Assembly: GCF_001293165.1 (NCBI RefSeq)
Contig: NZ_CP010552.1
Span: 930,001-994,000, forward strand
Reading direction: 5' to 3'
Source of the DNA: Candidatus Thioglobus autotrophicus
Lineage (GTDB): Bacteria; Pseudomonadota; Gammaproteobacteria; PS1; Pseudothioglobaceae
Length of the DNA stretch: 64,000 nt
This document shows positions 28,838 through 37,994 of this stretch, piece by piece. Each line of letters opens with the position of its first letter. Positions within the stretch are counted from its first letter, which is position 1. Below the pieces are notes generated by a model. It ran no database searches, was not told the DNA's origin, and saw only the letters and a list, made by a program, of their open reading frames with translations. The position numbers and the translations under genes were made by a program.

Positions 28838-28889
28838 GAAAAAGTGCGTAAAATAAGATGCTTAAATTTTACACTTAATAGGTTAAAAA

Positions 28890-29453
28890 ATGGCAAATTA
28901 CTCTACCAGTCAATTCAAAAATGGCTTAAAACTAATATTGGGCGGCAACCCGTGTTCAATCGTTAGTAATGAAATTCGCAAACCTGGTAAGGGGCAAGCT
29001 TCCAACAAAGTAAAGCTCAAGGATTTGATTACGGGAAAAACTTTGGAAAAAACCTTTAAATCTGGCGAATCTGTAGAGGGCGCTGATGTGATGGAGCTCG
29101 ATATGCAATATTTGTATAACGACGGCAATGAGTGGAATTTTATGGATCCAGACTCTTTTGAACAGTACTCTATTAACGACTCTTCTATGGATGATGCCAA
29201 AGGTTATTTGGTAGAACAAGATATGTGTGTTGTCACTCTTTGGAATGGCAACCCCATTTCGGTAACCCCACCAAATCACGTTATGCTCGAAGTGGTGGAT
29301 ACTGATCCTGGTTTAAAAGGTGACACTGCTGGCACTGGTGGCAAGCCTGCTACGATGAATACAGGTGTGGTGGTGCAGGTGCCATTATTTATTAGTATTG
29401 GCGAGATGGTAAAGGTGGATACGCGTACCAATGAGTACGCTGGCCGTACTTAA
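28890..29453 (+). CDS. efp: Elongation factor P
   Basis: EF-P relieves ribosomes stalled at polyproline stretches. The 187-aa protein has three beta-barrel domains. The modifiable lysine is Lys34 in RKPGKGQA, the site lysylated by EpmA. The modifying enzyme gene lies directly downstream, which fits the beta-lysyl type of modification. EpmB is not in the window. Confidence 0.97.
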   Translation: MANYSTSQFKNGLKLILGGNPCSIVSNEIRKPGKGQASNKVKLKDLITGKTLEKTFKSGESVEGADVMELDMQYLYNDGNEWNFMDPDSFEQYSINDSSMDDAKGYLVEQDMCVVTLWNGNPISVTPPNHVMLEVVDTDPGLKGDTAGTGGKPATMNTGVVVQVPLFISIGEMVKVDTRTNEYAGRT

Positions 29454-29508
29454 TAGTAATGCTCTAAATATCCCTTTTAGCGAGTAAGACGCGTCGAATA
29501 TATAATTT

Positions 29509-30399
29509 ATGACACCACTCTTTAATTTTTCACTGAAGCAAAAAGCGGAAATATTTAGAAAAATCCGAACATTTTTTGATGCGCAAAATGTTCTTGAAGT
29601 GCAAACTCCGCACCTGTTAAACCATCCAACGACTGATGTTTATATTGATAGTATTAGCATGCAAGTCAATAAAGATATTGATATTCAATCAAAATATCTA
29701 CACACATCACCCGAGCTAGAAATGAAAAAGTTATTGGCAAATGGCAGTGGTGACATCTATCAAATTTGCCAAGTTTTTCGTGACAATGAGCAAGGATCAG
29801 AGAATTTTAATGAATTTACTATGTTGGAGTATTATCGCCTGGGTTTTGATATACAGCAGCTAATGGATGATGTGAGCAATTTATTAAGCGCTTTAGGCTT
29901 GACCCAAAAAGTCATCAAGCTGTCTTATGCGCAAGCATTTAGTGAATTGGCTAATATTGATATTCTTAATACTAATTTTAATGAGCTAAAAAAAATCGCA
30001 AAATCGCACGACCTATGTACTGATTTTGAATGGATTGAAGATCTACAAATTCTCATGTTTACAGATTTGGTCGAGCCAAAATTGGCGCAATATCCATTGT
30101 GTTTTATTTATGATTATCCCGCTGGACAGTCAGCTCTAGCGAAAGTTTCAGGGCAAATAGCACATCGATTTGAGTTGTACTTAAGGGGTGTAGAGATTGC
30201 CAATGGTTATGATGAATTGCAATATGCGAGCGAATATCAACATATTTTTTCCCGGGAAAATCAGCAGCGTTTCCAGCTTGGCAAGGCGACTTTTGCACAA
30301 AATTTAGATTTTTTTCAGCAGCTGAAAAGCCCGTTGCCACAATGTGCTGGTGTGGCAATAGGGGTTGATCGATTGCTCTCTCAAATTGATCAAATTTGA
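29509..30399 (+). CDS. epmA: EF-P lysine lysyltransferase (GenX/PoxA type)
   Basis: The 296-aa protein resembles the catalytic core of class II lysyl-tRNA synthetase without the anticodon domain, as is typical for EpmA. It contains TSPELEMKKLL, QVFRDNEQG, NEFTMLEYYR, and the class II motif 3 GVAIGVDRLL. It attaches beta-lysine to Lys34 of EF-P. It sits 55 bases after efp. Linkage of efp and epmA is direct support for the function. It is slightly shorter than the E. coli enzyme at the N-terminus. Confidence 0.93.
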   Translation: MTPLFNFSLKQKAEIFRKIRTFFDAQNVLEVQTPHLLNHPTTDVYIDSISMQVNKDIDIQSKYLHTSPELEMKKLLANGSGDIYQICQVFRDNEQGSENFNEFTMLEYYRLGFDIQQLMDDVSNLLSALGLTQKVIKLSYAQAFSELANIDILNTNFNELKKIAKSHDLCTDFEWIEDLQILMFTDLVEPKLAQYPLCFIYDYPAGQSALAKVSGQIAHRFELYLRGVEIANGYDELQYASEYQHIFSRENQQRFQLGKATFAQNLDFFQQLKSPLPQCAGVAIGVDRLLSQIDQI

Positions 30400-30411
30400 T
30401 TAAAATAAGTC

Positions 30412-31881
30412 ATGATTAAAACCTTTTCAATAATTGTATTATTTTCTTTGCCTGTTCAGGCTTTGCAAATTCTGCAGTCTGAAAAAAGCCACGAAGTCGT
30501 CGCTCAGCAGTCTCAGGTGCTTGATGAATCGATCCAACTTTCGAACGATTTGTTATTGACTAAGTTGGAAAAATCTGCCAAAAGTGGCGATGCAAGAGCG
30601 CAATTTAGTTTGGCTAATATGTATCATCACGGTATTGGCATCAAGACTGATGAGAAGCTAGCATTTTACTGGTATAGTCAAGTAGCAGAACAAGGCTATG
30701 CGAGCGCACAGTTTAATATTGCTAATGGTTATTATCACGGTATTGGCACAGCCCAAGATTTAACACAGGCACAAATTTGGTATGAAAAAGCCGCTGAACA
30801 AGATTTTGTAGCGGCGCAATACAATTTAGCAGTTATGTATCGTCGTGGTGAAGGCTCAAAAGTCGACAATCAACAAGCATTCCGTTGGTATGAAAGAGCA
30901 GCTCAACTGGGCTACGGGGTTGCGCAATTAACCTTGGCTAAGTTGTATGAAGAGGGTGTGGGCGTCGAGCAAGATGATAGCTTAGCTCAAGCTTGGTATC
31001 TGAAAGCTGCTAGTCAGTATGATTCAGAAGCGCAATTTCATTTGGCTGATTTTTATCAAAAACGCAATCAATACGCTCAAGCAGTTTATTATTATCGAAA
31101 GGCATCAGATCAAGGGCATATTCAAGCACAATACGCCTTAGCGATGAATCTGTTTGCAGGTGTGGGTGTTATTGAAGATGAGGCTCAAGCGCAACAATTA
31201 TTATTGGAAGCTGCGCAGGCAGGACACGCAAAATCTCAACTGCAACTTGGCCAAGGATTATTGGCTAATGACCAACTGATTGAGGCGAAGAAATGGCTGA
31301 TTAAAGCCAGCGATCAACAAGAGAAACTAGCAAGCACTTTATTAGAAGATTTGGCAACCTTGGCGCAATCAAAACAAGATGCATTAGCCTTGGAGGTGAT
31401 AGATCCTCAAGTGCCAAGTTTGCTACCAGAAGCTATAAAACTTCTGCCAGCGCCAGAGAGCATAAATCAAGTTGTATCAAGTGGTGTTACTATTCAACCA
31501 CCCGCTGATATGGTTATTACCATTCCAAATCAACAGCAAATTTTGGACTCGTTAAACAGCCATGTAGAGTCAATGGTTAATGTTGAAAAATTGTTAAAAA
31601 GTGCACAGCAAGGCAATCCAATTGCTCAGCATAATTTGAGCACACTTTATAGTATTGGTGAGTTGGTGGCTAAGGATGAGCGCCAAGCATTTTTGCTCAT
31701 GCAGCAGTCTGCCAATCAAGATCTCACGCGTTCTCAAAATTCTCTGGCAATGATGTACATTAACGGTGTTGGCGTAGCGCCAGATTATAAAAAGGCGTAT
31801 TATTGGGCTAGTGTATCAGCTCGAAAGGGTGATGCAGAAGGTAAGAGAATTTTGGCATATTTGGTAAGTGGATCTTTATAA
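30412..31881 (+). CDS. Exported Sel1-repeat protein
   Basis: The 489-aa protein has a signal peptide (about 1-18, ending VQA) and a long run of Sel1 repeats, about seven between residues 50 and 300 plus two to three near 395-485. Each has LAxMYxxGxGxxxDxxxAxxWYxxAAxQ. The middle (about 305-390) is low in repeats and Pro/Gln-rich. Sel1 proteins serve as periplasmic scaffolds or envelope stress adaptors. It shares the repeat type with the third caspase gene of the island. It starts 12 bases after epmA. Confidence 0.88.
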   Translation: MIKTFSIIVLFSLPVQALQILQSEKSHEVVAQQSQVLDESIQLSNDLLLTKLEKSAKSGDARAQFSLANMYHHGIGIKTDEKLAFYWYSQVAEQGYASAQFNIANGYYHGIGTAQDLTQAQIWYEKAAEQDFVAAQYNLAVMYRRGEGSKVDNQQAFRWYERAAQLGYGVAQLTLAKLYEEGVGVEQDDSLAQAWYLKAASQYDSEAQFHLADFYQKRNQYAQAVYYYRKASDQGHIQAQYALAMNLFAGVGVIEDEAQAQQLLLEAAQAGHAKSQLQLGQGLLANDQLIEAKKWLIKASDQQEKLASTLLEDLATLAQSKQDALALEVIDPQVPSLLPEAIKLLPAPESINQVVSSGVTIQPPADMVITIPNQQQILDSLNSHVESMVNVEKLLKSAQQGNPIAQHNLSTLYSIGELVAKDERQAFLLMQQSANQDLTRSQNSLAMMYINGVGVAPDYKKAYYWASVSARKGDAEGKRILAYLVSGSL

Positions 31882-31885
31882 GTCT

Positions 31886-32335
31886 ATGCAAAAAACAGAT
31901 TTAAAATTTTGGGAAACACTCAGTTTAGAACAGATGAGCCGAGCACAGTGGGAGTCTTTGTGTGATAGTTGTGGACGCTGTTGTTTGCACAAGCTAGAAG
32001 ATGAAGATACCGGCGATATTTATTTTACCGATGTGGTTTGCCACTATTTAAACGAACAAACTTGTCAATGCCCACATTATGATAATCGCCAAGAGTTTGT
32101 CCCTGATTGCCTAACCATCTACCCAGATTGGGGTAAAAAGTTTAATTGGCTGCCTAGCACTTGTGCCTACCGCCTATTACATGAAGGCAAGCCTTTATTT
32201 GATTGGCATCCGCTCATTAGCAAAGATTTGCAATCAGTACATTTAGCGGGAATTTCAGTGCGTGGACGCACCTTTTCAGATGATAAAATTAAAGAAGAGG
32301 AAATCGAATTACACATGATAGATTGGGTTGAGTAA
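31886..32335 (+). CDS. ycgN: YcgN-family (UPF0260) cysteine-rich protein
   Basis: I start at the ATG at 31886 because E. coli YcgN begins with the same FW...L..MS pattern a few residues in. A GTG at 31868 overlaps the previous gene. The 149-aa protein has a cluster of Cys that looks like a metal-binding site: CDSCGRCC near the start, then C...C.CPHY and one in the PDCLTIYP stretch. The function is unknown. It overlaps the next gene by one base (TAATG). Confidence 0.9.
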   Translation: MQKTDLKFWETLSLEQMSRAQWESLCDSCGRCCLHKLEDEDTGDIYFTDVVCHYLNEQTCQCPHYDNRQEFVPDCLTIYPDWGKKFNWLPSTCAYRLLHEGKPLFDWHPLISKDLQSVHLAGISVRGRTFSDDKIKEEEIELHMIDWVE

Positions 32336-32742
32336 TGAAAAGAATAGTAGTTTTATTATTGGTATTTTTAACGCAGTCTACTATAGCAGCGTGGCCACAT
32401 AAAAATATTTCTCAAGCAGTTTTTGCCAGCGCTATAGCTGATCGCCAACCCGTTGAGATAATCACTGAAGCGGATGATTCTTTAGGTAAAATCTATTTCT
32501 TTACTAATATTCGACACTTAACTGGCGACAGCATTACCCATCGCTGGATTTATAAAGACAAAATCAAGGCTGAAGTTAGCTTTGATATCAAAGGTGATCG
32601 TTGGCGCGTTTGGTCGAGTAAAAATATTTGGCATACATGGACGGGGAAGTGGCGCGTAGAGGTACTTGATCAGCACCGTAAAATATTGCTGGTAAAAACA
32701 ATTAATTTTGGAAGAAAAGATGAAAAATACAAAAATAAATAA
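32335..32742 (+). CDS. DUF2914-family exported protein
   Basis: The 135-aa product has a signal peptide (1-19, ending IAA) and the DUF2914 pattern: [19 protein letters not shown], a conserved W-R-V-W-S-S-K stretch, then [10 protein letters not shown]. The function of the family is unknown. The gene overlaps ycgN by one base and the start of argG by 23 bases. Confidence 0.85.
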   Translation: MKRIVVLLLVFLTQSTIAAWPHKNISQAVFASAIADRQPVEIITEADDSLGKIYFFTNIRHLTGDSITHRWIYKDKIKAEVSFDIKGDRWRVWSSKNIWHTWTGKWRVEVLDQHRKILLVKTINFGRKDEKYKNK

Positions 32743-33931
32743 AGTAGTATTAGCCTATTCAGGTGGACTAGACACAAGCATTATCGTTAAATGGCTACAA
32801 GACACGTATCAGTGCGAAGTAGTGACATTTACAGCCGATATTGGCCAAGGTGAAGAAGTAGAGCCTGCACGCGCTAAAGCAAAAGCAGCGGGTGTTGAGC
32901 AAATCTTTATTGAAGATTTACGTGAAGAATTTGCACGTGATTTTGTCTTCCCTATGTTTAGAGCCAATGCCATCTATGAAGGCGAGTACCTGTTAGGCAC
33001 CTCAATTGCCCGTCCACTTATTTCTAAACGCTTAGTTGAAATTGCCCGTGAAGTGGGCGCTGATGCCATTTCACATGGTGCCACTGGCAAAGGTAATGAC
33101 CAAGTGCGTTTTGAGCTAAATGCTTATGCATTGGACGCCGATATTCAGGTGATTGCACCGTGGCGTGAGTGGGAGTTATCTTCTCGTGAAAGTTTGATGG
33201 CATATGCAGAAAACCACGGTATTGAGATTGATTACCAAAAACAAGACAAAAAATCGCCTTATTCAATGGATGCAAACTTATTGCACATTTCTTATGAAGG
33301 TGATATTTTAGAAGACCCGTGGGCTGAGCCAGAAGATGATATGTGGCGCTGGACAGTTTCCCCTGAGAATGCACCTGATAAGGCTGAATATATTGAACTT
33401 ACTTATTCAAAGGGCGATATTATTGCCATTGACGATGAAGCTATGAGCCCTGCAACGGTTATGGAAGTGTTAAATCAGCGTGCAGGTAGCCACGGAATTG
33501 GTCGTGATGATATTGTTGAAAACCGCTTTGTCGGTATGAAATCACGTGGTTGTTATGAAACCCCAGCTGGCACCGTGATGCTTAAGGCTCACCGAGCTAT
33601 GGAGTCTTTAACCTTGGATCGCAATGCTGCGCATCTTAAAGATGAACTCATGCCAAAATATGCTGAGATGGTTTATAACGGTTTTTGGTTTGCGCCAGAG
33701 CGTGAAATGCTGCAAGCAGCGATCGACCAAACTCAAGAAAGTGTTAATGGCACTGTACGTCTTAAGCTTTATAAAGGCGGCATTACCGTTGTTGGACGTA
33801 AATCTGATGATTCGTTGTTTAGTGAGAAAATTGCAACCTTTGAAGATGATGAAGGTGCATACGACCAAAAAGATGCAGCTGGCTTTATTAAGCTTAATGC
33901 ACTGCGCTTACGCCTTAAAGCTTTAAAGTAA
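32720..33931 (+). CDS. argG: Argininosuccinate synthase
   Basis: It condenses citrulline and aspartate with ATP in arginine synthesis. The start is ATG at 32720, preceded by GGAAGAAAAG. A TTG at 32708 would add four residues. The 403-aa protein carries the P-loop-like [10 protein letters not shown], the [14 protein letters not shown] motif and [11 protein letters not shown]. The start lies inside the previous gene, suggesting coupled translation. Confidence 0.98.
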   Translation: MKNTKINKVVLAYSGGLDTSIIVKWLQDTYQCEVVTFTADIGQGEEVEPARAKAKAAGVEQIFIEDLREEFARDFVFPMFRANAIYEGEYLLGTSIARPLISKRLVEIAREVGADAISHGATGKGNDQVRFELNAYALDADIQVIAPWREWELSSRESLMAYAENHGIEIDYQKQDKKSPYSMDANLLHISYEGDILEDPWAEPEDDMWRWTVSPENAPDKAEYIELTYSKGDIIAIDDEAMSPATVMEVLNQRAGSHGIGRDDIVENRFVGMKSRGCYETPAGTVMLKAHRAMESLTLDRNAAHLKDELMPKYAEMVYNGFWFAPEREMLQAAIDQTQESVNGTVRLKLYKGGITVVGRKSDDSLFSEKIATFEDDEGAYDQKDAAGFIKLNALRLRLKALK

Positions 33932-33968
33932 AAAAATAGCTCATTAATAAAATTTGCTAAATTTTTAA

Positions 33969-34005
33969 AAATACCCGCTAAAAACACCATTTAGTGGGTA
34001 TTTTT
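33969..34005 (+). terminator. Rho-independent terminator after argG
   Basis: A 14-bp stem (33969-33982 with 33990-34003, one G-U pair) with a 7-base loop is followed by T residues. It ends the transcript that includes argG. Confidence 0.85.
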
Positions 34006-34168
34006 GTCTTAAAAATAGCATTTTATTACTTAAAAGTGGTAATTTTTTATATAAATAGTCAGTTTTTGCATAAATTCAGAGTCAAATACTGGCAATTTTC
34101 ATTATTTGCTAAATTTTTGCTCGGTTTTTAGGACGTAGAATTATTTTAGATAAAAAAATAGAGGGATT

Positions 34169-34780
34169 ATGAATACTATTTGTATTAATAAAAAGACGAT
34201 TACACCTTCAAAGATTGTTTGTGTAGGTAGAAATTATTACGCGCATATTAGCGAACTCAACAATGAAATTCCAGATCAAATGGTGTTGTTTTCTAAGCCC
34301 AACTCAGCCATTAGTCATGAGCTTAATTCATACCACCAAGAGCCTATTCATTATGAAGGGGAGTTAGCCTTTGTTTTTGAAAATGGCCGGTTTTTAGCAG
34401 TTGGTTTTGGCTTTGATCTAACTAAAAGAGAGCTTCAATCCCAACTTAAGAAAAAATCACTCCCCTGGGAGCGTGCTAAGTCTTTTGATGGATCAGCGGT
34501 ATTTAGCATGTTTATGCCGATAGAAGATATTTCCCCTTCTTTATCGTTCACATTGTCTATTAATGGCGTTGTTGCACAGCAAGGAAATCTAGAGCTAATG
34601 ATCCACTCTCCTGAAAAAATACTAAAAGAAATTCAATCTTTTATGCATTTAGAGGATGGAGATATTGTGATGACAGGCACACCAAAAGGCGTGGGTATTT
34701 TAGAGCCTGGAGATATGTATCAAGTCTTAATAAAAAATGATCAAGAAATTTTGTTAGAGCAGCAATGGGCAGCTCGATAG
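34169..34780 (+). CDS. Fumarylacetoacetate hydrolase-family protein
   Basis: The 203-aa protein has the FAH fold signature: KIVCVGRNYYAH at the start, metal-binding acids in HYEGELAFVF, and MTGTPKGVGILEPGD near the end. Family members are acylpyruvate hydrolases, oxaloacetate decarboxylases or isomerases. Length and the VGRNY start resemble the YcgM type. The start has AGAGGGA upstream. It is a separate transcription unit, flanked by the argG terminator and the rubrerythrin gene. Confidence 0.88.
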   Translation: MNTICINKKTITPSKIVCVGRNYYAHISELNNEIPDQMVLFSKPNSAISHELNSYHQEPIHYEGELAFVFENGRFLAVGFGFDLTKRELQSQLKKKSLPWERAKSFDGSAVFSMFMPIEDISPSLSFTLSINGVVAQQGNLELMIHSPEKILKEIQSFMHLEDGDIVMTGTPKGVGILEPGDMYQVLIKNDQEILLEQQWAAR

Positions 34781-34848
34781 CGAATAACAAGCTGTAAGTC
34801 TTTGTATGGCGTTATAATTTTGTCATTATTTAGTTAACAATAAATCTT

Positions 34849-35427
34849 ATGTCAAAAAGTATTAAAGGATCACAAACTGAGAAAAATTTATTGATTGCCT
34901 TTGCGGGAGAATCGCAAGCACGCAATCGCTATACTTTTTTTGCCAGTAAGGCAAAGAAAGAAGGCTTGGTGCAAATTTCTGATATTTTTCTGGAAACCGC
35001 TAATCAAGAGAAAGAGCATGCGGAGCGATTTTTTAAGTATTTAGAGGGTGGTGAGCTAGAAATTACCACGACTTTTCCTGCGGGCGTTATTGGCACGACT
35101 TTTGACAATCTGATTGCAGCGGCACAAGGTGAAGAATATGAGTGGTCAGTGATGTACCCTGCGTTTGCACAAATAGCCAGAGAAGAGGGGTTCGATGAAA
35201 TAGCACAAACGTTTGAGTCAATTATCATTGCTGAGAAACAGCATGATAAGCGCTACAAAGCTTTAGCTGAGAATATCAAAGCAGGGCGTGTATTTAAGCG
35301 TAATGGTACGGTAACGTGGCGTTGTCGTAATTGCGGCTATTTACATGAAGCGCCAGAGGCGCCAGAATTGTGCCCAGCTTGTAATCACCCACAAGCTTAT
35401 TTTGAGTTGCTGGGTGAGAACTGGTAG
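34849..35427 (+). CDS. Rubrerythrin
   Basis: This non-haem iron peroxidase protects against hydrogen peroxide in low-oxygen cells. The 192-aa product has an N-terminal ferritin-like four-helix domain with the metal ligands in AGESQARNRY, the NQEKEHAE stretch and IIAEKQHDKRY, and a C-terminal rubredoxin-like domain with two Cys pairs (CRNCGY and CPACNH). A TATAAT box at 34813-34818 lies upstream, without a clear -35. It fits life near the oxic-anoxic boundary. Confidence 0.96.
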   Translation: MSKSIKGSQTEKNLLIAFAGESQARNRYTFFASKAKKEGLVQISDIFLETANQEKEHAERFFKYLEGGELEITTTFPAGVIGTTFDNLIAAAQGEEYEWSVMYPAFAQIAREEGFDEIAQTFESIIIAEKQHDKRYKALAENIKAGRVFKRNGTVTWRCRNCGYLHEAPEAPELCPACNHPQAYFELLGENW

Positions 35428-35447
35428 TTTGACCTAAATAAGTGTAT

Positions 35448-35478
35448 AAAAAAGCCCGATAAAAAATCGGGCTTTTTT
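35448..35478. terminator. Bidirectional terminator between rubrerythrin and tRNA-Cys
   Basis: A 13-bp perfect stem (AAAAAAGCCCGAT at 35448-35460 with ATCGGGCTTTTTT at 35466-35478) has A and T runs on both flanks, so it can end transcripts from both sides. Confidence 0.9.
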
Positions 35479-35483
35479 GTGTA

Positions 35484-35557
35484 TGGAGGCCGGAACCAGA
35501 ATCGAACTGGTCTAGATGGATTTGCAATCCACTGCAAAGCCGATTTGCTATCCGGCC
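35484..35557 (-). tRNA. tRNA-Cys (anticodon GCA)
   Basis: A full cloverleaf is visible on the minus strand. The acceptor GGCCGGA pairs with TCCGGCC. The anticodon loop TTGCAAA carries GCA (plus-strand bases 35523-35525). The T-arm has GGTTCGATTC-type sequence, and CCA is encoded. The length is 74 nt. Confidence 0.96.
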
Positions 35558-35582
35558 AAGGTGGTGTGCAAAAAGGCTCTAT

Positions 35583-35610
35583 AAAAAAGACCTGATAAAC
35601 AGGCCTTTTT
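35583..35610 (-). terminator. Hairpin between tRNA-Gly and tRNA-Cys
   Basis: On the minus strand a 9-bp stem (35608-35600 with 35594-35586, one G-U) with a 5-base loop is followed by a T run. Read from the plus strand the stem has an A-C mismatch, so it favours the minus strand. It lies between the two tRNAs and may partly terminate or act as a processing site. Confidence 0.7.
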
Positions 35611-35617
35611 AAAAATC

Positions 35618-35693
35618 TGGAGCGGGAAACGAGATTCGAACTCGCGACATTCACGTTGGCAACGTGATGCTCTACCAGCTGAGCTATTCCCGC
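35618..35693 (-). tRNA. tRNA-Gly (anticodon GCC)
   Basis: The cloverleaf is complete on the minus strand: acceptor GCGGGAA with TTCCCGC, D-arm GCTCAGCTGGTAGAGC, anticodon loop TTGCCAA with GCC, T-loop TTCGAAT, and encoded CCA. The length is 76 nt. It is first in a tRNA-Gly-tRNA-Cys transcript. Confidence 0.97.
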
Positions 35694-35706
35694 AATAGAA
35701 AGTGAA

Positions 35707-35734
35707 ATTATAGTGTTTTTTTCAAAATAGTCAA
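35707..35734 (-). promoter_or_regulatory. Promoter of the tRNA-Gly/tRNA-Cys unit
   Basis: On the minus strand TTGACT (35734-35729) and TATAAT (35712-35707) are separated by 16 bases, 14 bases before the mature tRNA-Gly. Confidence 0.8.
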
Positions 35735-35747
35735 GCCCTAATTCAAA

Positions 35748-35768
35748 GATAAAAACCACTAAGGTGGT
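35748..35768 (-). terminator. Weak terminator-like hairpin downstream of pgsA
   Basis: On the minus strand a short stem ACCAC/GTGGT (35768-35764 with 35759-35755) with a 4-base loop is followed by five T. It is about 150 bases after the pgsA stop. The 5-bp stem makes it uncertain. Confidence 0.4.
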
Positions 35769-35914
35769 ATTATTTATTGTCTTATCTGTGTATGGGAAAA
35801 ATATTAGTCCCACCCATAGGTTCGGCGATTATTTTTCACAAATGCAGATAAGGTAATGGGTGGTGCTAGGTTGGTGATTTCTATTTTTGGATTAGGGCTA
35901 AAGCTGATTTAACA

Positions 35915-36499
35915 TTAATTGTCAAAAGTCTTAACTCCTTCTTTTAAATAAATAAAACCAGACCAGAGGGTTAGAAGCGTTGCGGCCATTAGTAGCACGA
36001 CGCCGATTTCAAAACTTGGCAAGCCAAAGAACGGTTGTTGATAGAGTAGGAATAAAATAGCGAAAATTTGCACAAAGGTTTTAACTTTGCCGATATAAGA
36101 AACATTGACGGTTGAGCGCTGACCAATTGTGCCCATCCATTCGCGTAAAGCCGAGACTAAAATTTCGCGAGAAATGATAATCAGAGCTGCAATTGTTATA
36201 TACCAATGGGTGCCAGAAGGGTAGAAATCCACCAGCATAATGAGAGCCACTGAAACCATCAGTTTGTCAGCAACTGGGTCTAGAAAAGCACCGAGTTGAG
36301 AAGTCATATTCAGCTTTCTAGCGAGATAGCCATCTAAGTAATCAGTGATACTGATAAAAGCATAAGCGCCGGTTAAGCAAAAGTTAATCCAAGTGAAAAC
36401 AGGTGTTTGCGTATAGGCCGGTTGGAAATAATAAAGGGCGACAAAAACTGGAATTAAGAAAATTCGAGATAGTGTGATTAGGTTGGGGATTGTCATCAT
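35915..36499 (-). CDS. pgsA: CDP-diacylglycerol--glycerol-3-phosphate 3-phosphatidyltransferase
   Basis: It makes phosphatidylglycerol phosphate in the inner membrane. The 194-aa protein begins TIPNLITLSRI, has about four to five membrane helices, and contains the CDP-alcohol transferase motif D-G-x2-A-R-x8-G-x3-D-x3-D (DGYLARKLNMTSQLGAFLDP and the Asp after it). Two consecutive ATG codons start it. Either is possible. Confidence 0.96.
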   Translation of the reverse strand: MMTIPNLITLSRIFLIPVFVALYYFQPAYTQTPVFTWINFCLTGAYAFISITDYLDGYLARKLNMTSQLGAFLDPVADKLMVSVALIMLVDFYPSGTHWYITIAALIIISREILVSALREWMGTIGQRSTVNVSYIGKVKTFVQIFAILFLLYQQPFFGLPSFEIGVVLLMAATLLTLWSGFIYLKEGVKTFDN

Positions 36500-36552
36500 G
36501 TGGGTATTCTATCAGAAGCTGTTTGGGCAGAATAAACTTGATGTAAATTTGA

Positions 36553-36629
36553 TGGTGGGCCCGACTGGAGTCGAACCAGTAACCGCTCGGTTCGTAGCCG
36601 AGTACTCTATCCAATTGAGCCACGGGCCC
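36553..36629 (-). tRNA. tRNA-Arg (anticodon ACG)
   Basis: The minus-strand cloverleaf has acceptor GGGCCCG with CGGGCCC, D-arm GCTCAATTGGATAGAG, anticodon loop CTACGAA with ACG (plus-strand 36593-36595), T-loop TTCGACT, and encoded CCA. The length is 77 nt. The first anticodon base is expected to be edited to inosine. Confidence 0.97.
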
Positions 36630-36641
36630 ATCAAGCGCGTA

Positions 36642-36670
36642 ATTATCGCTAGGTTTTGTCAAAAGGTCAA
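36642..36670 (-). promoter_or_regulatory. Promoter of tRNA-Arg
   Basis: TTGACC (36670-36665) and GATAAT (36647-36642) on the minus strand are separated by 17 bases, just upstream of the tRNA and downstream of murF. Confidence 0.7.
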
Positions 36671-36682
36671 GCGAAAAGTGGT

Positions 36683-37936
36683 TTATTTTTGTAAAAGTTT
36701 TACTAATTTATCAAGTTGCGCGACTCTAGAGCCTTTGATTAATATAGTTGCACCCGTATGATTTTTTATTAAGTGTTTAGATAATACTTTTTTGCTATTA
36801 AAATTCTGGCCTTGATAATGCTTTGCCAACTTGCCAACAGTATAAAAATTCTTGGTTACTTTTTGAGTCTGAGCACCAATTTGTTGGTGTAATACAACTT
36901 CATCTTTGCCCAGCTCGGCCATGTCACCCAGTACAACAACCAATTCACCTTTGTAGTTTTGTAATGTTTCTAGTGCAGCGGTTATTGATGTGGGACTGGC
37001 ATTGTAGCTATCATCAATCAGTGTGAATCGACTGGTTTTTATAATACTTAATCGACCATTTTCAGCAGTGGTCGCCTCTAGGCCAGTTTTAATCATATCA
37101 ATGTCAATATTAAGTGCGTGTGCACAAGCACTTGCCGCTAAAGCGTTATCAATATTGTGTCTGCCAATTAGCTGAAGACAAACTGAGATTTTATTATCCA
37201 AGATGTGTAAATCAAAGCAGTTGTTGGTAATATTACCAGCATAAATATCACCACCTTCGCCAAAGCTAATATCACCCTTGAAGCTTGTTTGGGTGTTAAC
37301 AATATTTTTAGAGTGGCTTGAGTAAATCTCACCTTTTGTTTTGATCAAATTCTCTTTACTGCCAAATTCGCCAATATGAGCGTCACCCGTATTAGTCACT
37401 ATGGCGATATCAGGATTAACAATATTTCTTAAATGTGTAATCTCATTTAAATGGTTAGCACCCATTTCAATCACTGCATATTTGTGTTTCGGTTCAAGCT
37501 TGAGTAAGGTCATCGGCACGCCGAGATGATTGTTAAGATTGCCTTGAGTTTTGAGTGTTGGCGCAGACAAATTTAAAATATTGGCCAGTAAATTTTTAGT
37601 AGTAGTTTTGCCGTTACTGCCGGTAATTGCCACAGTGGTTGGCTTAATTTCACTCAGATGGTATTTGGAAATATCGCTTAGCGTTTGCAATGTGTCATCA
37701 ACTTTTAAAACAGGTAAATTTGATGACACTTGTTTACTGGCAATAATGGCTACTGCACCCATTTCCTCTGCCTTTTCTATATAGTCATGAGCGTCGAAAT
37801 TATCACCAATTATCGCAAGGAAAATGCCGCCATCCATCGGTTTTCGAGTGTCAGTATAAATTCCTGAAAATTCAACATTAGTGACACAATTGATGTTTAA
37901 TAGTTTGGCTAAGGTTTTTGTATTCGTGTGTAGCAT
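36683..37936 (-). CDS. murF: UDP-N-acetylmuramoyl-tripeptide--D-alanyl-D-alanine ligase
   Basis: It adds D-Ala-D-Ala to the peptidoglycan precursor. I chose the ATG at 37936 (417 aa). A TTG at 37957, closely behind AGGGGA, would add seven residues. The ATP-binding ITGSNGKTTTKN, the MGANHLNEI stretch and DDSYNASPTS are all typical of MurF. It follows murE in the same direction after about 60 bases. Confidence 0.95.
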   Translation of the reverse strand: MLHTNTKTLAKLLNINCVTNVEFSGIYTDTRKPMDGGIFLAIIGDNFDAHDYIEKAEEMGAVAIIASKQVSSNLPVLKVDDTLQTLSDISKYHLSEIKPTTVAITGSNGKTTTKNLLANILNLSAPTLKTQGNLNNHLGVPMTLLKLEPKHKYAVIEMGANHLNEITHLRNIVNPDIAIVTNTGDAHIGEFGSKENLIKTKGEIYSSHSKNIVNTQTSFKGDISFGEGGDIYAGNITNNCFDLHILDNKISVCLQLIGRHNIDNALAASACAHALNIDIDMIKTGLEATTAENGRLSIIKTSRFTLIDDSYNASPTSITAALETLQNYKGELVVVLGDMAELGKDEVVLHQQIGAQTQKVTKNFYTVGKLAKHYQGQNFNSKKVLSKHLIKNHTGATILIKGSRVAQLDKLVKLLQK

Positions 37937-37994
37937 TTTTTTTGCGTTAGTGATCAATCCCCTGTTTACCTTTTCAAAAAAAGCTTCAATAAGC

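Noticed and set aside
29499-29508. TATAAT box right before epmA as a promoter
   Set aside because: Transcription from it would start after the ATG, so it cannot serve the annotated start.
35397-35813. Long minus-strand open frame over the tRNA genes
   Set aside because: It runs through tRNA-Cys, tRNA-Gly and two terminators, so it is a chance frame.
36384-36761. Open frames on both strands over tRNA-Arg
   Set aside because: They overlap the tRNA, pgsA and murF and encode nothing recognisable.
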